Of a DNA stretch of 64,000 bases, positions 1 to 15,134 are shown piece by piece (within the stretch, counting starts at the first letter, position 1; the number at the start of each line of letters is the position of its first letter). The DNA comes from Oscheius tipulae (lineage: Eukaryota; Nematoda; Chromadorea; Rhabditida; Rhabditidae): contig JASJZH010000006.1 in NCBI GenBank assembly GCA_037178975.1, forward strand, positions 10,416,001 through 10,480,000, in the 5' to 3' direction. Both the position numbers and the translations under genes were made by a program. The notes under the pieces were generated by a model, which saw nothing but the letters and a program-made list of their open reading frames with translations, had not been told where the DNA came from and made no database searches.

Positions 1-80
1 ACTGACCGACAAAACAAAAAACCGTGAGAGGTATCGAACCCCAGATCCCTCGCTTCTCAACCCTTATAAGTTGTCTCGAA
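1..80 (-). repeat. tRNA-like (possible SINE) fragment
   Basis: On the minus strand this end of the window holds GGGTTCGATACC-like sequence, close to the RNA polymerase III B-box consensus, after GAAGCGAGGGATCTG. A related string (GAAGCGAGTGAGCAAGGGTTCGATTCC) occurs near 52470. The T-arm does not fold into five clean pairs, so this is not a working tRNA gene. A tRNA-derived SINE is the simplest reading, but only two or three loose copies are visible. Confidence 0.3.
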
Positions 81-1455
81 AATCGACCAATTGGCTTCTG
101 ACACACAGAGACGCTCGTCAAAAACCGATGGAGCCCGAGGACCATGTCAAAAAGCATTTCCAGGATCCTTCTAACCCTCTTTGGGAACAAAACCTGTAGA
201 CTCGAACGAGAGAACCAGTGTTTGGCTAAAGGATCACTGTCAGTGGCCCCCGCCGAGACCATGCTCAGAGGTGAAGGACGCCGAAAAGAATAATAATCTG
301 GCCACCCTTCTACTTAAATCCCCTCACCAAATACTCGAGGAGGTGGCACCGGCAAATTTATTTTCAAACATACGCACAACACGAAGACACAACCAGTTTC
401 AACACAATCTGGGAAATCTTTTTTTCTGAAGGTGCCGATTGTTAAATAAATATGACAACGAGCTTATATTGAACATAAGTTACGAGTTTCAAAATTTGGG
501 GGGGGGGAAAATCATCCGAGCGGCTGAGCAAATCGTCGTGAGTAAATGATATTCGTGAAACTTTGGTTGAATTTCTCGACTAGGGACGGGCCCTGAACTC
601 TTAGTTTACAACACATTTTGAGAAACTGACTGTTTAAGTTTGTTAACAGCTGTCTGGAGATCGGCGGGGTTGGTCATCGGATGTGCAAGACGTTTCATTA
701 GCTCGTCGCACAAAGAATCGAGGATGCCTGGGCATTGCTGAATTGAGTTCTCACATATGAAGGATGAGAATAATTTACCAATTCAGCTTGGCGAAGAATA
801 TCTGCACGGCTCTCGAGAGGGACAGCTCCGTGACGAGTGCGTGATAGACGTTCAAAGGCTGGCAGGATTGCGTTGTTGAAGGAACCCTGGAAAACAAGAA
901 TCATGGGACTTATTAGTGTCTTTCTATATTTCTCACTCAAGACAAAAGAGCCTGACAATCAATAAACCACAAATGGCCCATTGTAGAATATAGAATAGAA
1001 TATAGAAAGAATGATTCTCACCCGCATCGTCTCGGTTTCCGAATTTGCACTTCCCTTAAATTCCTATGTATTCGGCTTTTGTTGAAGCTTTTTTCAAATT
1101 TGGAATTTCGTTGACATTCTCATTTTTGAGGGTACACTTTTGCCCGTTTCTGATTCACTTTGCAGTTTGCAACAACGTCCTCTTTCCACTGGCATTACTC
1201 AGTAATCCACCTTTTTCCTTGGTTCAAGATGTTTTCTTTTCGTAAAATTTCTATGAAAAGTAGCTAAAAGCAGTGAGAGTTGCCAATTTGTGAAAAGCTA
1301 AAATGTGTAAATAGGACAGAGTCTCTACCGATGTTATGACCAGTTTTTGGGCATTGGGTACTAGCTTTCTGACTGTGTTCGCTCTTTCCCACCAGCATAA
1401 TTTCAATTTTTTACTTTTTTAATAAGACTATCATACCGCTTGAAAAAAAAAACTT
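81..1455. other. No gene recognised
   Basis: Only short open frames with no recognisable domain or coherent splice pattern are present. A poly-G run lies near 497-505. The last bases before 1456 are the 3' flank of the kinase gene. Confidence 0.5.
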
Positions 1456-4286
<2,831 letters not shown>

Positions 4287-5485
4287 CTGGAAAACCTATG
4301 TGAAAACTGGATCAAAGAAGAATATAAGTTTGAATTTAACGCCTGTGTTAAAGGGTCAATTAGCAGTGGAGCACGAGCATCGATATAGCTCAAACTTTGA
4401 TTGAAGTTCATATTTTTGGATGGGAGAAAAAAAGTGATGACCTCGGCACGAGTGCGCCCGTTAGTTAATTGTGGGAAAAAGTCAAGAAAAAGCAATTGCT
4501 TTTGACAAGGCGGCGGAACCGACCGACAGGAATTCGTCTACGAATATCGAGACCCGGAACAATACCATAGAAGCAATGAGTCATCGGGGCACAACAATCC
4601 AAAACGCATCAATCAATATTCAAACAGAGAGACCCGCTATGGGGCGCCGAGGGGCGGACGCGAGGGGAGGGAAGGAATGCGCTGCTGTGCAAAGATTTGG
4701 CCGCACTGCTAAACTACACAGTCCGAGGGCTGAGAAAGGAGCTAAACACGAGAGATTTGTGCAATAAAGTCACTATAAAGACGTTTTTTCGCTGGGAGCG
4801 GTCGCGCGAGAGCGACTAGTTAGGGACGCAGGTAAAGTGGGTCACCTAGAGAGCTACCTCTCTCTCAATAAACCTAGATAAGAAATAAAAACAGTCTGGG
4901 TCGAATCCACTGGGTCTTACTCCGAGAGGCAATTAACTTGCCACCAACTGTTTACACAAACTTGTCGTCTCGGACGAAGAGACGGACTTTGAATTGAGAG
5001 CGGCACAAAAGTGAGAAACGGAGCTGTGGTGAGGTCATCCATAGCGATAAAAGGTGATTCAACGTTATTAACTACTCAAACAGGAAGATGTTTGCCTAGT
5101 TAGATGTCAAGGAAGAAAAACTGCAAAACAGTCAAGGTCTAGCCTGACTTAAAAAGAGAAAGAGTCAGGAAGACTGACAAGACATAGGATACCCACGTCG
5201 GAAAGGTGCGATGAGCAAACAAAGAACGGCTTGGACCGCACGTACATGGACGCAAACTGGAGGGACGGACAGATTTACAGTATTTTGGTTTAACATATGA
5301 CTTAAAGTTTATGGTAGCTTTTTGTGTAACCTAAAATCCTCAAATGTTTCTTTGGAAAACGAAACCCTTTGCAAAAAATGTATTAGGTGAGAGATGCTGT
5401 ACTTTCGTGCGCAAGGACACCCTCGTCTAATCCTTACGCTTGACCCTCCATCTATCCTCTCACTTGATCCCCTTTATTTTATGAC
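4287..5485. other. Kinase upstream region, no further gene seen
   Basis: The stretch should hold the kinase start codon and promoter. Otherwise it shows only short frames without a recognisable domain. Confidence 0.4.
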
Positions 5486-6918
5486 TCAGTCAAAAGGACT
5501 CACCAGGTTGTTATCGGTTTCAGTGGGACGAAGCGGCTTGATAGTGACCGGCTTCTTTGGCCTTTCCCCAAAAACGGTCTTAACCACATTGCTATCACTT
5601 CCTCCAGCCCACTCGTTCTCAAAAGGACGTATGAAACTTTCCTGATCCGGTGTCAGTGGTGTATTGCTAAATCTCCCACGTTCTGGTTTGAAACTTTCGC
5701 AAAAATACTTCTTCTTCTCTTCCACATTCTCCTCGGAGGGCCAGACTGGTGGCATCTCTACCAATTGAGTGAATCTTCTAGGTTTTACCTCGGAAGAGCT
5801 CCTTTCCTCAGCCGAACGAGTATCTACAACCTGGGTCATTCTTCTCGGCTTCGGAGAGTCGCCCACTGGCACTATCAAGGAGTTCTTAGGCGATTCAGTC
5901 TTGACCGAACGAATAAGCTCAACTCCAGAATTCAGTGAGCTGACAGGACTATTTTTAAGCTGTCCAGACATTCGTCTCTTTGCTGTAAATATAGGATTAT
6001 TCATATTTCCATGTTTCGAACCGTCTGCACCCTCTTTTGTATCCACAGAAACTTGGCGCTGAAGCGGGACAGCCGTTATAGTATTGGTACGAGTCAGGCC
6101 ATGTTGAGACGAAGGAGTAGTCTTTGGTGATCCAGAACTAGGAGAACTACGGGAACTGCTCGAAAATGTAGGTCGAGTGACATCGGGACGAGAAAATGCA
6201 GAATCAGCGGACCTCTGACGTATGTCTCCAATCTTGGGTGGCTTCTTTATCTCTGCATAGATCGGCGAGTCCGAGCGGTAAGGAATAGAGTTATTTTCTG
6301 AGTCGAGAGGAGGAGTGGGTGGAGGTATAGAGGGGGAAAAAATAACAATAGGCTTGATACGGGATCTTGGCAGCTGTGGAGACTTGGGTGTGTTATTTCT
6401 GTCAGTTGATATTGCTGGCAATGTCACTGGCTGAACAGTAGTAGAAACTTGCGATCTTGACAGCAGAGGTGACACGGGTGTACTCGTTTTGTCAGTTGAA
6501 GTGATAGAGCGAGTCACAGGTTGTATCGTTGTGGAAACTTGTGATCTTGACAGCTGAGGAGATGCGGGCGTACTCTTTAGGTCAGCTGAATTGGTAGATA
6601 ATGTCCGAGAGTGAACTGTAGAGGTAGGACTTGGACTCTGAGCACCAGCATCTCTCGATCGAGACATCTGAGGAGGCTTGAGTAGAGGAATCCTGATGTC
6701 CAATGGCTTTGTAGATGTAGAATATACCAATTTTGTCTTCGGCTCGGTCACATCCTGTGGTCTTGACAGAGATCTCGGCGGGGAGCTCTTGTCCATAGAC
6801 TTTGAACTGGTTAGTTTTGGCCTCGGTTTCCCATCAAATTTCTCAATAACCGACTGGACAGTGACATTTCTTGATATTGTATCCGTGAAGCGGTTTTCAT
6901 CAGTTTTGACTGACATAC
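5486..6918 (-). CDS. Ser/Thr/Pro-rich disordered protein, unknown function
   Basis: A single long exon opens at a strong acceptor (TGTTTCAG, exon from 6918), with the first ATG two bases inside (6916), reading MSVKTDENRFTDTISRNVTV. The frame stays open to a TGA at 5486, about 476 residues. A GTGAGT donor at 5503 offers an alternative in which the protein continues into an exon not located. Composition is low in hydrophobics and rich in S, T, P, K and R, with many SP/TP sites. A repeat of about 29 residues occurs about three times (core TPxSPxLSRSQVSTTxQPVT), followed by a proline stretch PSIPPPTPP. The ATG right behind an acceptor would suit either a spliced leader or an upstream 5' UTR exon. 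I do not recognise a family; a cytoskeletal or signalling scaffold is only a guess. Confidence 0.7.
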
Positions 6919-9900
6919 CTGAAACAGAGGATTGACTCAAAGGAATGAGAAACGAGAAGAGATTGATGACAAAGGGGTAGGGAGAGAATGAGAAGGCAAA
7001 ATTGATGAGATAAACGTCAAAAAAGCCATTAATTTTAGAGTTACGAACAAAAAAAGTCAATAAACGCACACTGGTGAATCATCCTTGTTCTACAACATTA
7101 AAGCAAGAGAAAAGCGATAAGGACGTATCTTTTACATTTGCGGCACATTCCACAAATTTTATTCTAGTTTTTCTTTCGAGAGAAGTACAGGGAACAGACC
7201 CAGGTAATAATAGTGACTGGATTACCCAACTTTCTGGTAGATCGGCTAGTCTACAAAAAGAAATTTCGCATGTTAATCGGGTAAGCGACAAAACGAGGGG
7301 TGCACTTGCGAAAAAGCGTCTTAGATCTGCGAGCACGAGACCAAACCGAGATAAGGACAACAATAAAAGCATTCCAAGTTAGACCGGAAAGGTAAGAGAG
7401 TACACGTAAAAGAAACTAGGAAGGGCCTGTGTGTGTGGTGTTATCAGTCGCCTAAGAATCCATAAGGCTATGCTTTCTGAAAGGCGAACTGACATGGGAA
7501 AAGCCGTGTCGGCAAAAAAGTGACCCGCGACAGAACAGCATGTGGTGATTGATACAGCCAACATGCCTCATTTGTAGCTGATGAATTCAAAATGTCACCG
7601 GGATCACACATTTACAGAGAAACGGCAGGAAACGTCACAGGGAGACACAGAGAGACGGAGAAAGAGACAAACAGAGGGACTGAGAACGCATGATCTTGAA
7701 ATACAGTTTTTTCCATAGTGATAAATTTAAACGAAAGGACCAAAACAATGCTGCTGTTCACCTCGGCCCCTGTTGTCCGTATCTTAAAGCTGATGTAAAA
7801 CTTTCTCTCAAGAAACTCAAAAAAGATAAACAGTGGGGACTAGAGAGTCAAAAGTAACGTATGGTCACGGTTTTCACCGAGGAGGGTCTTTCTCATGGAA
7901 CACCTACATCCCAAACAGGCTGTTAAAAAAGGAGGGGAGAAGACACGCGAGTGAGGGGCAGCTGTGGATGATAAGAATATCCGGGAATGTGCGCGGCGGA
8001 AAAGCAGTATATTGGAAGTGGGGAAAGACGGCGTTGCTTACCAAAACAGTTTAGTCTTATTAAGACAGCAAGTATTTGCATCGTGTCATATACTGACTCC
8101 ATGTGTTAGATTGTTACACAGCGTTCCTTCAATAAAGGTCAAAGCTATTCTCGTGAGAGGATTCGACATCTGACGTTACTTCAAAACTAAGAACGTTACA
8201 TAAGATCACGTATTTCATTTCAGGTTTGAACACCCCCTGAAAAATGACTACAGAGCATTTCCGATAATTACTGTCTCTGTCTCTGTTATCTTACAAATAG
8301 TCTCCCTATCTGGGCGGCATGATCAGACGTCCATCTCGTTGGTATACCGCGTGTTCAGAAAATCCCAATAAACTATGCCTTTTTCATTCAGCACACATTT
8401 TCTACACTAAAAAGTTGTCCCTTCTTTACCTCCTTATCGTAAGAGAACCCTTTTTCCATTGTACAATATCTTGCAGACCCTGGCCATCTCTCCTGTTTCT
8501 GCGGAGACAATAACTTTCCTCTTGAGAAGGGGAATGAAGGAGGCGACGACGTCCAGCCTCGGGACCGCCTAAGGTGAATGACCAAGTGTGGCAAGGGAAG
8601 AACTTTCAGCTATTTGTGGACTCTCCCTGCTCGAGCCTCACAAATGAAAATTCTGTTTAATAATGTAGTACATAACACGCTGCTCGTTAACAACTTCTTT
8701 GTTCCCGATACTGACATCTCCAAAGTATTCGCACTATTGTCTGCTTCTCGGACAGATTGAGTGAAGATACACTTTGGTATTGGGAATGGATCACAGTATG
8801 AAATTTAAAGCTTAAACCTTTGAGCCAAATGACAGTTTGCAGTCTGCAAGAATCGTACTAATATGTCGCCCCTGCAAAAAGTATGACTATCTGTCAGGGT
8901 TTTTAAGGGGTTTCGTCTTATTGGATCTCTTCAAAATTATCCAACTCGTCTTGACTATGAATATCGCAAGGCTGATTGGGTTTTTCTGTTTGTCGACACA
9001 GAACAAACCTGTAAGTTTTGGCCAAAATGACAGGGCTGGAGTTCAAGTCACCATGTTACTCTTTCTCCTCTTGTTGTAGTCTGTGTAGCGCAAGTGACAG
9101 AATCTTGGGACCCTTTCCGACGGGGACAGGTTGTCTAAAATGGCCCAAAAGCGGTCAGCTGCACCCTTCCTTTTTATCATACGACATTTGGACCTAGGTA
9201 AACAGGATCCTTTACGGCTGATTCGAGAGGCAGCACAATGGATTAGGGCAGCTACATAGTTATCCCATCACGAAAAAGCTTTTCTCCTGGTAAAAACATT
9301 TTTTCTTCCTCCAATGAATCATCCTCTGAGTGGCTAATTGGGGCGGTATATAAACGCCCAAATTTGTTGACTAACCCCATCTATTTTTCTCAAAATATTT
9401 GTCTTATCAGTCCTCTCAGCCTTGCTTTTTACACTTTTCTGAATATTTAGATAAAATCTGAGCCGTGAAGCAGAAAAAGGCCATTTCAGGTCAGCAATGC
9501 GCATCCTAAACTTGCGAGAGCTGTTCCTGGGGGCCGTGGCTCTTCGCTTCCCGTGTTCCTCTCTTTTATCTCTTGTTCCCCCAACTTGGTCTGATGTTTT
9601 GAACCCTATTATTTTCAAGAGGAGGAGCTGCGTCGTAAATTTTCGTCTTTTTTGCGGGACCCGTGTCAGATATGAGGTTGTATAATTTCCGTATCTTTCC
9701 TATTATGGGATGCTTTTCAGCGGCCTGTCGAATGAAAATAAACGCACTTGGAACTGTCAGCATGTGTTCAAATGCCATCCGTTTCAATATCGTCGGGCCA
9801 GCAATAGTCCTTCAGAAGGTGAGTTAAATAGTTGACCCCAGTCACCATCTATCTCCATCTTTCTCTATCTTTGTCTCTCTGTCTCTTTGGAAACTAAAAA

Positions 9901-10117
9901 TTTGCATTTTTTTTTGTCCAAACCACGCTCACGTCTATTTTGGCTCTACGAATCACAAATGCTTCATTCTACCACGCGCGGCTCTTGCACCTCCAAGTCG
10001 GCGGTTTGGCTGTGATTGCAATCATTGAGAGCCCATTCGCACGATCGCACCTCTCAGTGTCCACATCAAGTGCTCAGTTTTCTAGCTACTTCAGGTTACA
10101 GCTTGGAGGCCGCGAGC
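6919..10117. other. Long intergenic stretch, no gene supported
   Basis: Short open frames occur on both strands, none with a domain or linked splice sites. Short GACAGA/TCTGTC-rich tracts appear near 7610-7690 and 9850-9890. Some of this may be 5' UTR or promoter of the flanking genes. Confidence 0.4.
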
Positions 10118-12923
10118 ATGTATCAGGATCCGACTGCTACGACCGTTAACAACCGCAAGTGAGTATAGTGTCTAGTGAAGAATTTCGGACATCTGCCAGT
10201 GGAACATTACGACCCATAACCGAGTATGTTTTCCAGACATCCTGTTAGCAATGGAACCAGGGTCAAAATGCTTATTGGAACCCTGTTGGGAATTGCCTTC
10301 ATTTTTGTATTCATGTTGGTCTACTTCTTGATGGGAAAACAGGTAAATTACCTTTAACAATTTAATTTTTCACAATTAAGGAAACCGTCATTGAAAATAT
10401 GTCAACTATCAGTCCGACTACGCGGTTTCATCGTCTCCACGTCACAGGTATGAAATTCAATCGAGTAAACATCATGGTTTAATCAGATTTGCCAATTAAT
10501 CAGCCGAACACTGTCACCGAGGAGGTGGTGGATGAGGAACCGACTTACAAGGCTTTAATCTACACTGATCACCCGGAATGCACTACTATTGGGAGGTGAG
10601 ATAGGTTAAGCCAAAAGATAGGAATTGTTATAGAACGATCAAGTAGTGATGGATTTTAAAACTTTACCACACGGTCCTCACGCACAAACTTTAGACTGTT
10701 TAATTTTTTGGTAGTCATCTGTACTGTCTCGTCAGATGTAAAAAATCTGATCTTTATCCCCCAGAAATCTAGATAACTCACACGTACCGAGTTTGCTACC
10801 GGCCTAAGAATTGCCCGTAGTATCTTGACAGCCAGAGGACCTCCGTATTCGGCACGACAATTGCAAACATGCTTCAAATTGAAAGATGTAGGGAGTATCA
10901 AACTGCTCTTTGATATAGAGAGGGTATAAGAATGACCACTGTTTTTGTAAACTTAAGACAGGCATACAACCTTGTTCAGATCCCTTCTTCTCCGCGGCGG
11001 AAATGCTCAAGATGCCGCAATCGCTGCCCTTTTCTGTCTTTCTGCTGCTCACCCCCAGAATACCGGTCTAGGAGGAGGATTTTATGCCTTGATGGGGATT
11101 CCAGGCAAGGCAGTTGTCATCGATGCAAGGCACCCACGTATTCAAATTCTTTTCAATGACTTTTCCAGAGAAACATCCTCCTACCAAGTCAATCTCGACT
11201 ACTACATCAACAAGACTGATGAGATGGGTGTTGGAATTACGTCTGTTGCAACCCCGAGCTTTCTTCCCGGCCTTCATACTCTTTATTCCACCTCGTCTGG
11301 AAAGTTCAGTCTTGCTGAACTGGCTCAACCGACGATTGCTCTTTGCGAGTTAGTAATCTACAACTTTCAAATGCATGCTTGCACCTAGTTCCGGTATTTA
11401 TGTGGATGAGACGCTCGCCAACGCTCTTCAAAAACATCGTGACATGATTGTTAATGACTACCTGGCGAGGTGAGTAGGGTCACAAAAAAGTTGCAAGAAC
11501 TGAAATTGAGGAAACACTTTGTGAACAGCACGACCAATGACGTCTATCAGCACGGAGACCGCATGTATTGTTCAAAATATAGTCAAACCTTGTCAGAAAT
11601 CCTCGGGCTAGAGATAGAACACGACTACTTCAACCAAAGCCCGTTTGCTGAGCAGATTGTGGCAGAAATGGAAGAGACTGGTAATTACCGTAAACCAAAA
11701 GCAAACTCGGTTTAGGCGGTTACGTTACTCACAACGATATGATTGACTATGCTGTCAGAAGAACTGTCGCTGAATGCATCAACATTCAACAGTTTCGTGT
11801 CTGCGGTTCTGGAGCACCATCAGCTTTTGGCGTGGCTGCTGTTTCTCTTCAAGCTACTAAAGGTGGGAATACAGACAGAAACAAAGAGACAGATAAACAG
11901 AGAGAAATGGGCAGTCATTTCCAGAAACTGACTTGCCATTGCACGTAATCTATCCCATCGCATACCGCGAGATCAAGTATATCGGTGACTACGATGTTGA
12001 CGCCAGCAATCACACTGCTCCCGAGCTGTTCAAGGAAGCCTATGTGAAACAATTAGTTCAGAAGTTGGAGGCTGGAGAGCGAGCCATATTTGTATTTTGC
12101 TGATCCTTCAAGTGAAAACGTAATTTAGGAAACTTACGATGTTCCTGACATTTCGTCTGTCCTAGTAGTTGATGAATTTGGCAGAGCAGTTTCTGTCAGT
12201 GCTTCACTCGGAGATACGTATGTTATATACCTATTTGTAAATTTTCATTGCTTTAGGTTCGGATCTCGCTTCTATTCCCGTCTCGGCTTCTTCTACAACA
12301 ATGCCGTCAGTTCTTTCAATCGTCCTACTTCCTACGTTTTCAACGGAAACAACGACCCCGAAATGATCAATGTGCTTCAGCCAGGGAAAGCTCCGAGAAC
12401 CTATCTTTCCCCGGTTATTGGATACCACGGGGACCAGGTACGAACATTACATTTATAGCGTGATCAGAGACTTAAGTTAGTAGCCTTTTTTCTGCGAAAC
12501 CAATTAACAGATAAGCCAGCAGAGTTTCAGAGATGCTGCCATAGAACTGACAGGTTTACAGAGTTGTTGATCGACGGTTGGCAGGGTGACAGAGAGATTG
12601 ACAAGTTGACGTTCAGGCACCCAAAGGATTGAAAAATTCAACAGAAAGTTGGCAGTGTGACAGACGGTGTACAGACCGACTGAGAGATTGAGAGATTGTG
12701 AGAGATGTTGTTGGAGACTTGATAATTTGATGAAAGCGGTCCAAAAGTTCAGGTTTTTTTCCTCACATCTGGAGCCAATCTAGTAAAACAGATCGAGACG
12801 ATCTACTGCATGGTCGGAGAAGAAAATTGCCAGCCTCATGAGACTATGAATCCTACAATTCGACTCACAGACGACGGCTATCAGCCTCTGGTCCCTGATC
12901 GCGACAAGATGGCCGGCTACTAA
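10118..12923 (+). CDS. Gamma-glutamyltranspeptidase homologue, probable pseudoenzyme
   Basis: Twelve exons agree in phase: 10118-10158, 10237-10342, 10381-10447, 10487-10595, 10980-11348, 11389-11469, 11529-11680, 11716-11862, 11925-12091, 12129-12217, 12257-12437 and 12753-12923. They give 559 residues, close to human GGT1 (569). It is a type II membrane protein: a short cytosolic start, one membrane segment (LLGIAFIFVFMLVYFL, exon 2), then the ectodomain with GGNAQDAAIAALFC, LGGGFYAL and a conserved DAR. Normal GGTs cleave themselves before a Thr that then attacks glutathione. Here the matching stretch reads DISSVLVVDEFGRAVS, with Ile at the Thr position. The substrate-binding Ser-Ser is replaced (GKAPRTYLSPV), the oxyanion Gly-Gly is not evident and the last part is shortened. 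The frame is fully open, so it looks like a maintained non-catalytic homologue rather than a decayed gene. Confidence 0.9.
12500..12725 (+). repeat. Degenerate TTGACAG-rich repeat in the last GGT intron
   Basis: Loose repeats of (A)GACAG/TTGACAG/GAGAGATTG type fill much of the 315-nt last intron. Similar tracts lie near 43050-43340, 35760-35815, 31050-31095 and 58930. Confidence 0.5.
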
Positions 12924-13891
12924 GATCACACCCACTCGGAGCAAGGATGTTCATGAAAAGGTCTATAAAATAATATTTATGCGATCCTTGTACGACTTCT
13001 TCGAGCCTATTTGTCTGAGCAGGCGATCGTCCAAACAGACTCCAGAAAGCCGCTCATTAGAAACTGTTTCTTTCTCTCTTGAGAGAGGCGTGTTCACGGA
13101 GCTGACAGAGACAGTTAGGCGGGCAATTACACCTATTCCACCTGAATCACCTGATCACATCACCAAGTCACGTCGGACTTCCTTTTCTACAATCACCTTT
13201 CGGCGAAACTGTCCTTCATATAGTTTTCAGCTGCTCTCGGCTATTTGTGGGCAATAAGTTCAAGAGATTCCTGTTCCCCCGACTGAAATAATCCAGTTTG
13301 CTGGTGCAGTCCAGCTGAAGTATGGCGGCTGCTCTCTTCCATACTAATATGCTTTATAGTATCACAGTTTCTGGTATCATTTGCTACTACTTGACTTATT
13401 AAAGTTCCTGCCTAGCACTTATAGGTACAGAGAACTTGGCACAATCCCCAAAACATCTACTAGAGGTTGAACCCCTCAGTTAGCATTCCAAAAACTGATG
13501 TATTTTTCCTATTGGATTAACAGAACTTTGCGGTTGTCTGTACATAAGACATTGACCTAATCTGACAGAAACGTATAGTTTCGACAAGGTTAAAGATGGA
13601 TAGAAAATGCTTAAGTAACGTCAGAGTAAAAGATGTTGAAAATTGTCTGTCTCTTTTACAGATCAAATTTGGCAGATACGATTTGTGCGGGCACCTGGTG
13701 ACTTTCAGATCAATCTTGGTTTCCTAGCCCTGAGTTGAAGTATGCATATGTTTTTGAACTTTCTTTGCACTTTTAACATCCTTAGAGCTGTCTGGTACGA
13801 CTACAATTCAAAATATATAGGTCAAATGCTCCCTTTCAGTTTTTGAAACGTCGCATGCAGCTTAAGGAATGATACAATCCTCGTACTTTTC
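12924..13891. other. No gene supported
   Basis: One 92-codon frame on the plus strand (12979-13257) has no recognisable domain or splice context. The rest is AT-rich intergenic sequence before the mariner. Confidence 0.4.
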
Positions 13892-13893
13892 TA

Positions 13894-15132
13894 TTGGGTT
13901 GGCAACTAAGTCTTTTCGCTTTTTCAAATGTAAAAATTTATTGACTTCCAAACAACTTTTTCATTCGTTGTAATCACCATTATGATGTACCACGTCTGCC
14001 CATTTCATGGGTAGCTTACGGATGCCAGGCTCGTAGAACACCTTGGGTTTCGACGCGAAGAAGTTTGTCAACCAGGTTTTGAGTGCGCCGTTGGAATCGA
14101 ACTATTGTCCTTCAATCTCGTTGTTGAGAGTCCGGAACAGGTAATATTCGGAAGGGGCAAGGTCCGGGCTATAAGGAGGATGGGGTAGAATTTCCCAACC
14201 CAGGTCGTGGATCTTGGAGCGAGTGTTTTTTGCAAAATAGAGGCGCGCGTTGTCCATCTGCAGGATGACCTTCGACTTCAGCGGTCGTTTCTGACGAAGT
14301 GCAACGGTAACCTTTTCAAGTTGCTGGTTGTATATGGCGGCCGTAAGGGTAGTTCCAGCATCCAGCAGTTCCCAGTGCACCACTTCATCGATATCCCAGG
14401 AAACACAGAGCATAATCTTCTTTTGATGGGTGTCAGGTTTCACATCAGGACTTGGTGTTTGCCCTGGACCCACCCATTGACGCTTCTGTTGGAACTTTAC
14501 ATACATTACCCACTTCTCATTCCCCGTCACCAGGCGTGGTAAAAAGGATTTCCTCTCATACCTGGACAGGAGAGAATGGGCGACGGATATGCGTTGCCAC
14601 TCTTGGTCGTCACTGAGGTCATGCGGCAACCATGTGTCCAGTTTCTTCGTAAATCTCAATTGCTTCAAATGATGTTCCACTGCAGCATGACTGACAGACA
14701 GTGCCTGTGCTAATTCTCGGGTAGTCTGCCGATTGTTCTCATACACGAGCTGCAGCAATTTCGATTCATCAAAAGTTGACCTTGGCTTCTTCAACGCTTT
14801 TGTCTCCAGACCGAAAGCGATGAAACCACAACTGGCATACCCTCGTGGACGTCGTCCCTTGGCCATAAACATCGTTGATATCAGTCGCCGTTTGGACTCC
14901 ATTCGTGCCTTTGAGGAACTCATATTGCAGATGGTAGGGTGATAGGTCATCAATGATCCAAATCAAAACGAACAAAGAATAGAGAATAAGAAGAAAGGAA
15001 GTGCTGTCTTGCATGGTGATGGTATAGGACTAAGTGAACTACACAAGGTGCTATATCAATAGCTCGGACGTTGTCGTACACAAGACAAAAGACATGCTTA
15101 CAAAAAGCGAAAAGACTTAGTTGCCAACCCAA
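13894..15132 (-). mobile_element. Mariner-family DNA transposon, inactive
   Basis: The element is 1239 bp and bounded by 31-bp perfect terminal inverted repeats that begin TTGGGTTGGCAACTAAGTC. It is flanked by the TA target-site duplication at 13892-13893 and 15133-15134. It carries one transposase frame on the minus strand, broken as described separately. Intact ends could still be recognised by an enzyme supplied elsewhere. Confidence 0.95.
13961..14970 (-). pseudogene. Broken mariner transposase
   Basis: The N-terminal DNA-binding part (QYEFLKGTNG... VCQLWFHRFRSGDKSVEE) lies in one frame and the rest (STFDESKLLQLVYENNRQT onward) in another, so there is a frameshift near 14780-14830. The catalytic DD34D triad is damaged. 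The first Asp is Asn (TGNEKW), the second is present (MDNAR) and the third is Glu (SPDLAPSEYYLF), exactly 35 positions after the second. An in-frame TAG follows EIEGQ, and the remaining C-terminus (to NGDYNE) is open after it. The element cannot make active enzyme. Confidence 0.92.
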
Positions 15133-15134
15133 TA

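Noticed and set aside
5330-5504. Possible continuation exon of the disordered protein after the GTGAGT donor
   Set aside because: An acceptor near 5332 is in phase but the sequence behind it does not look protein-like; the TGA at 5486 was kept as the default end.
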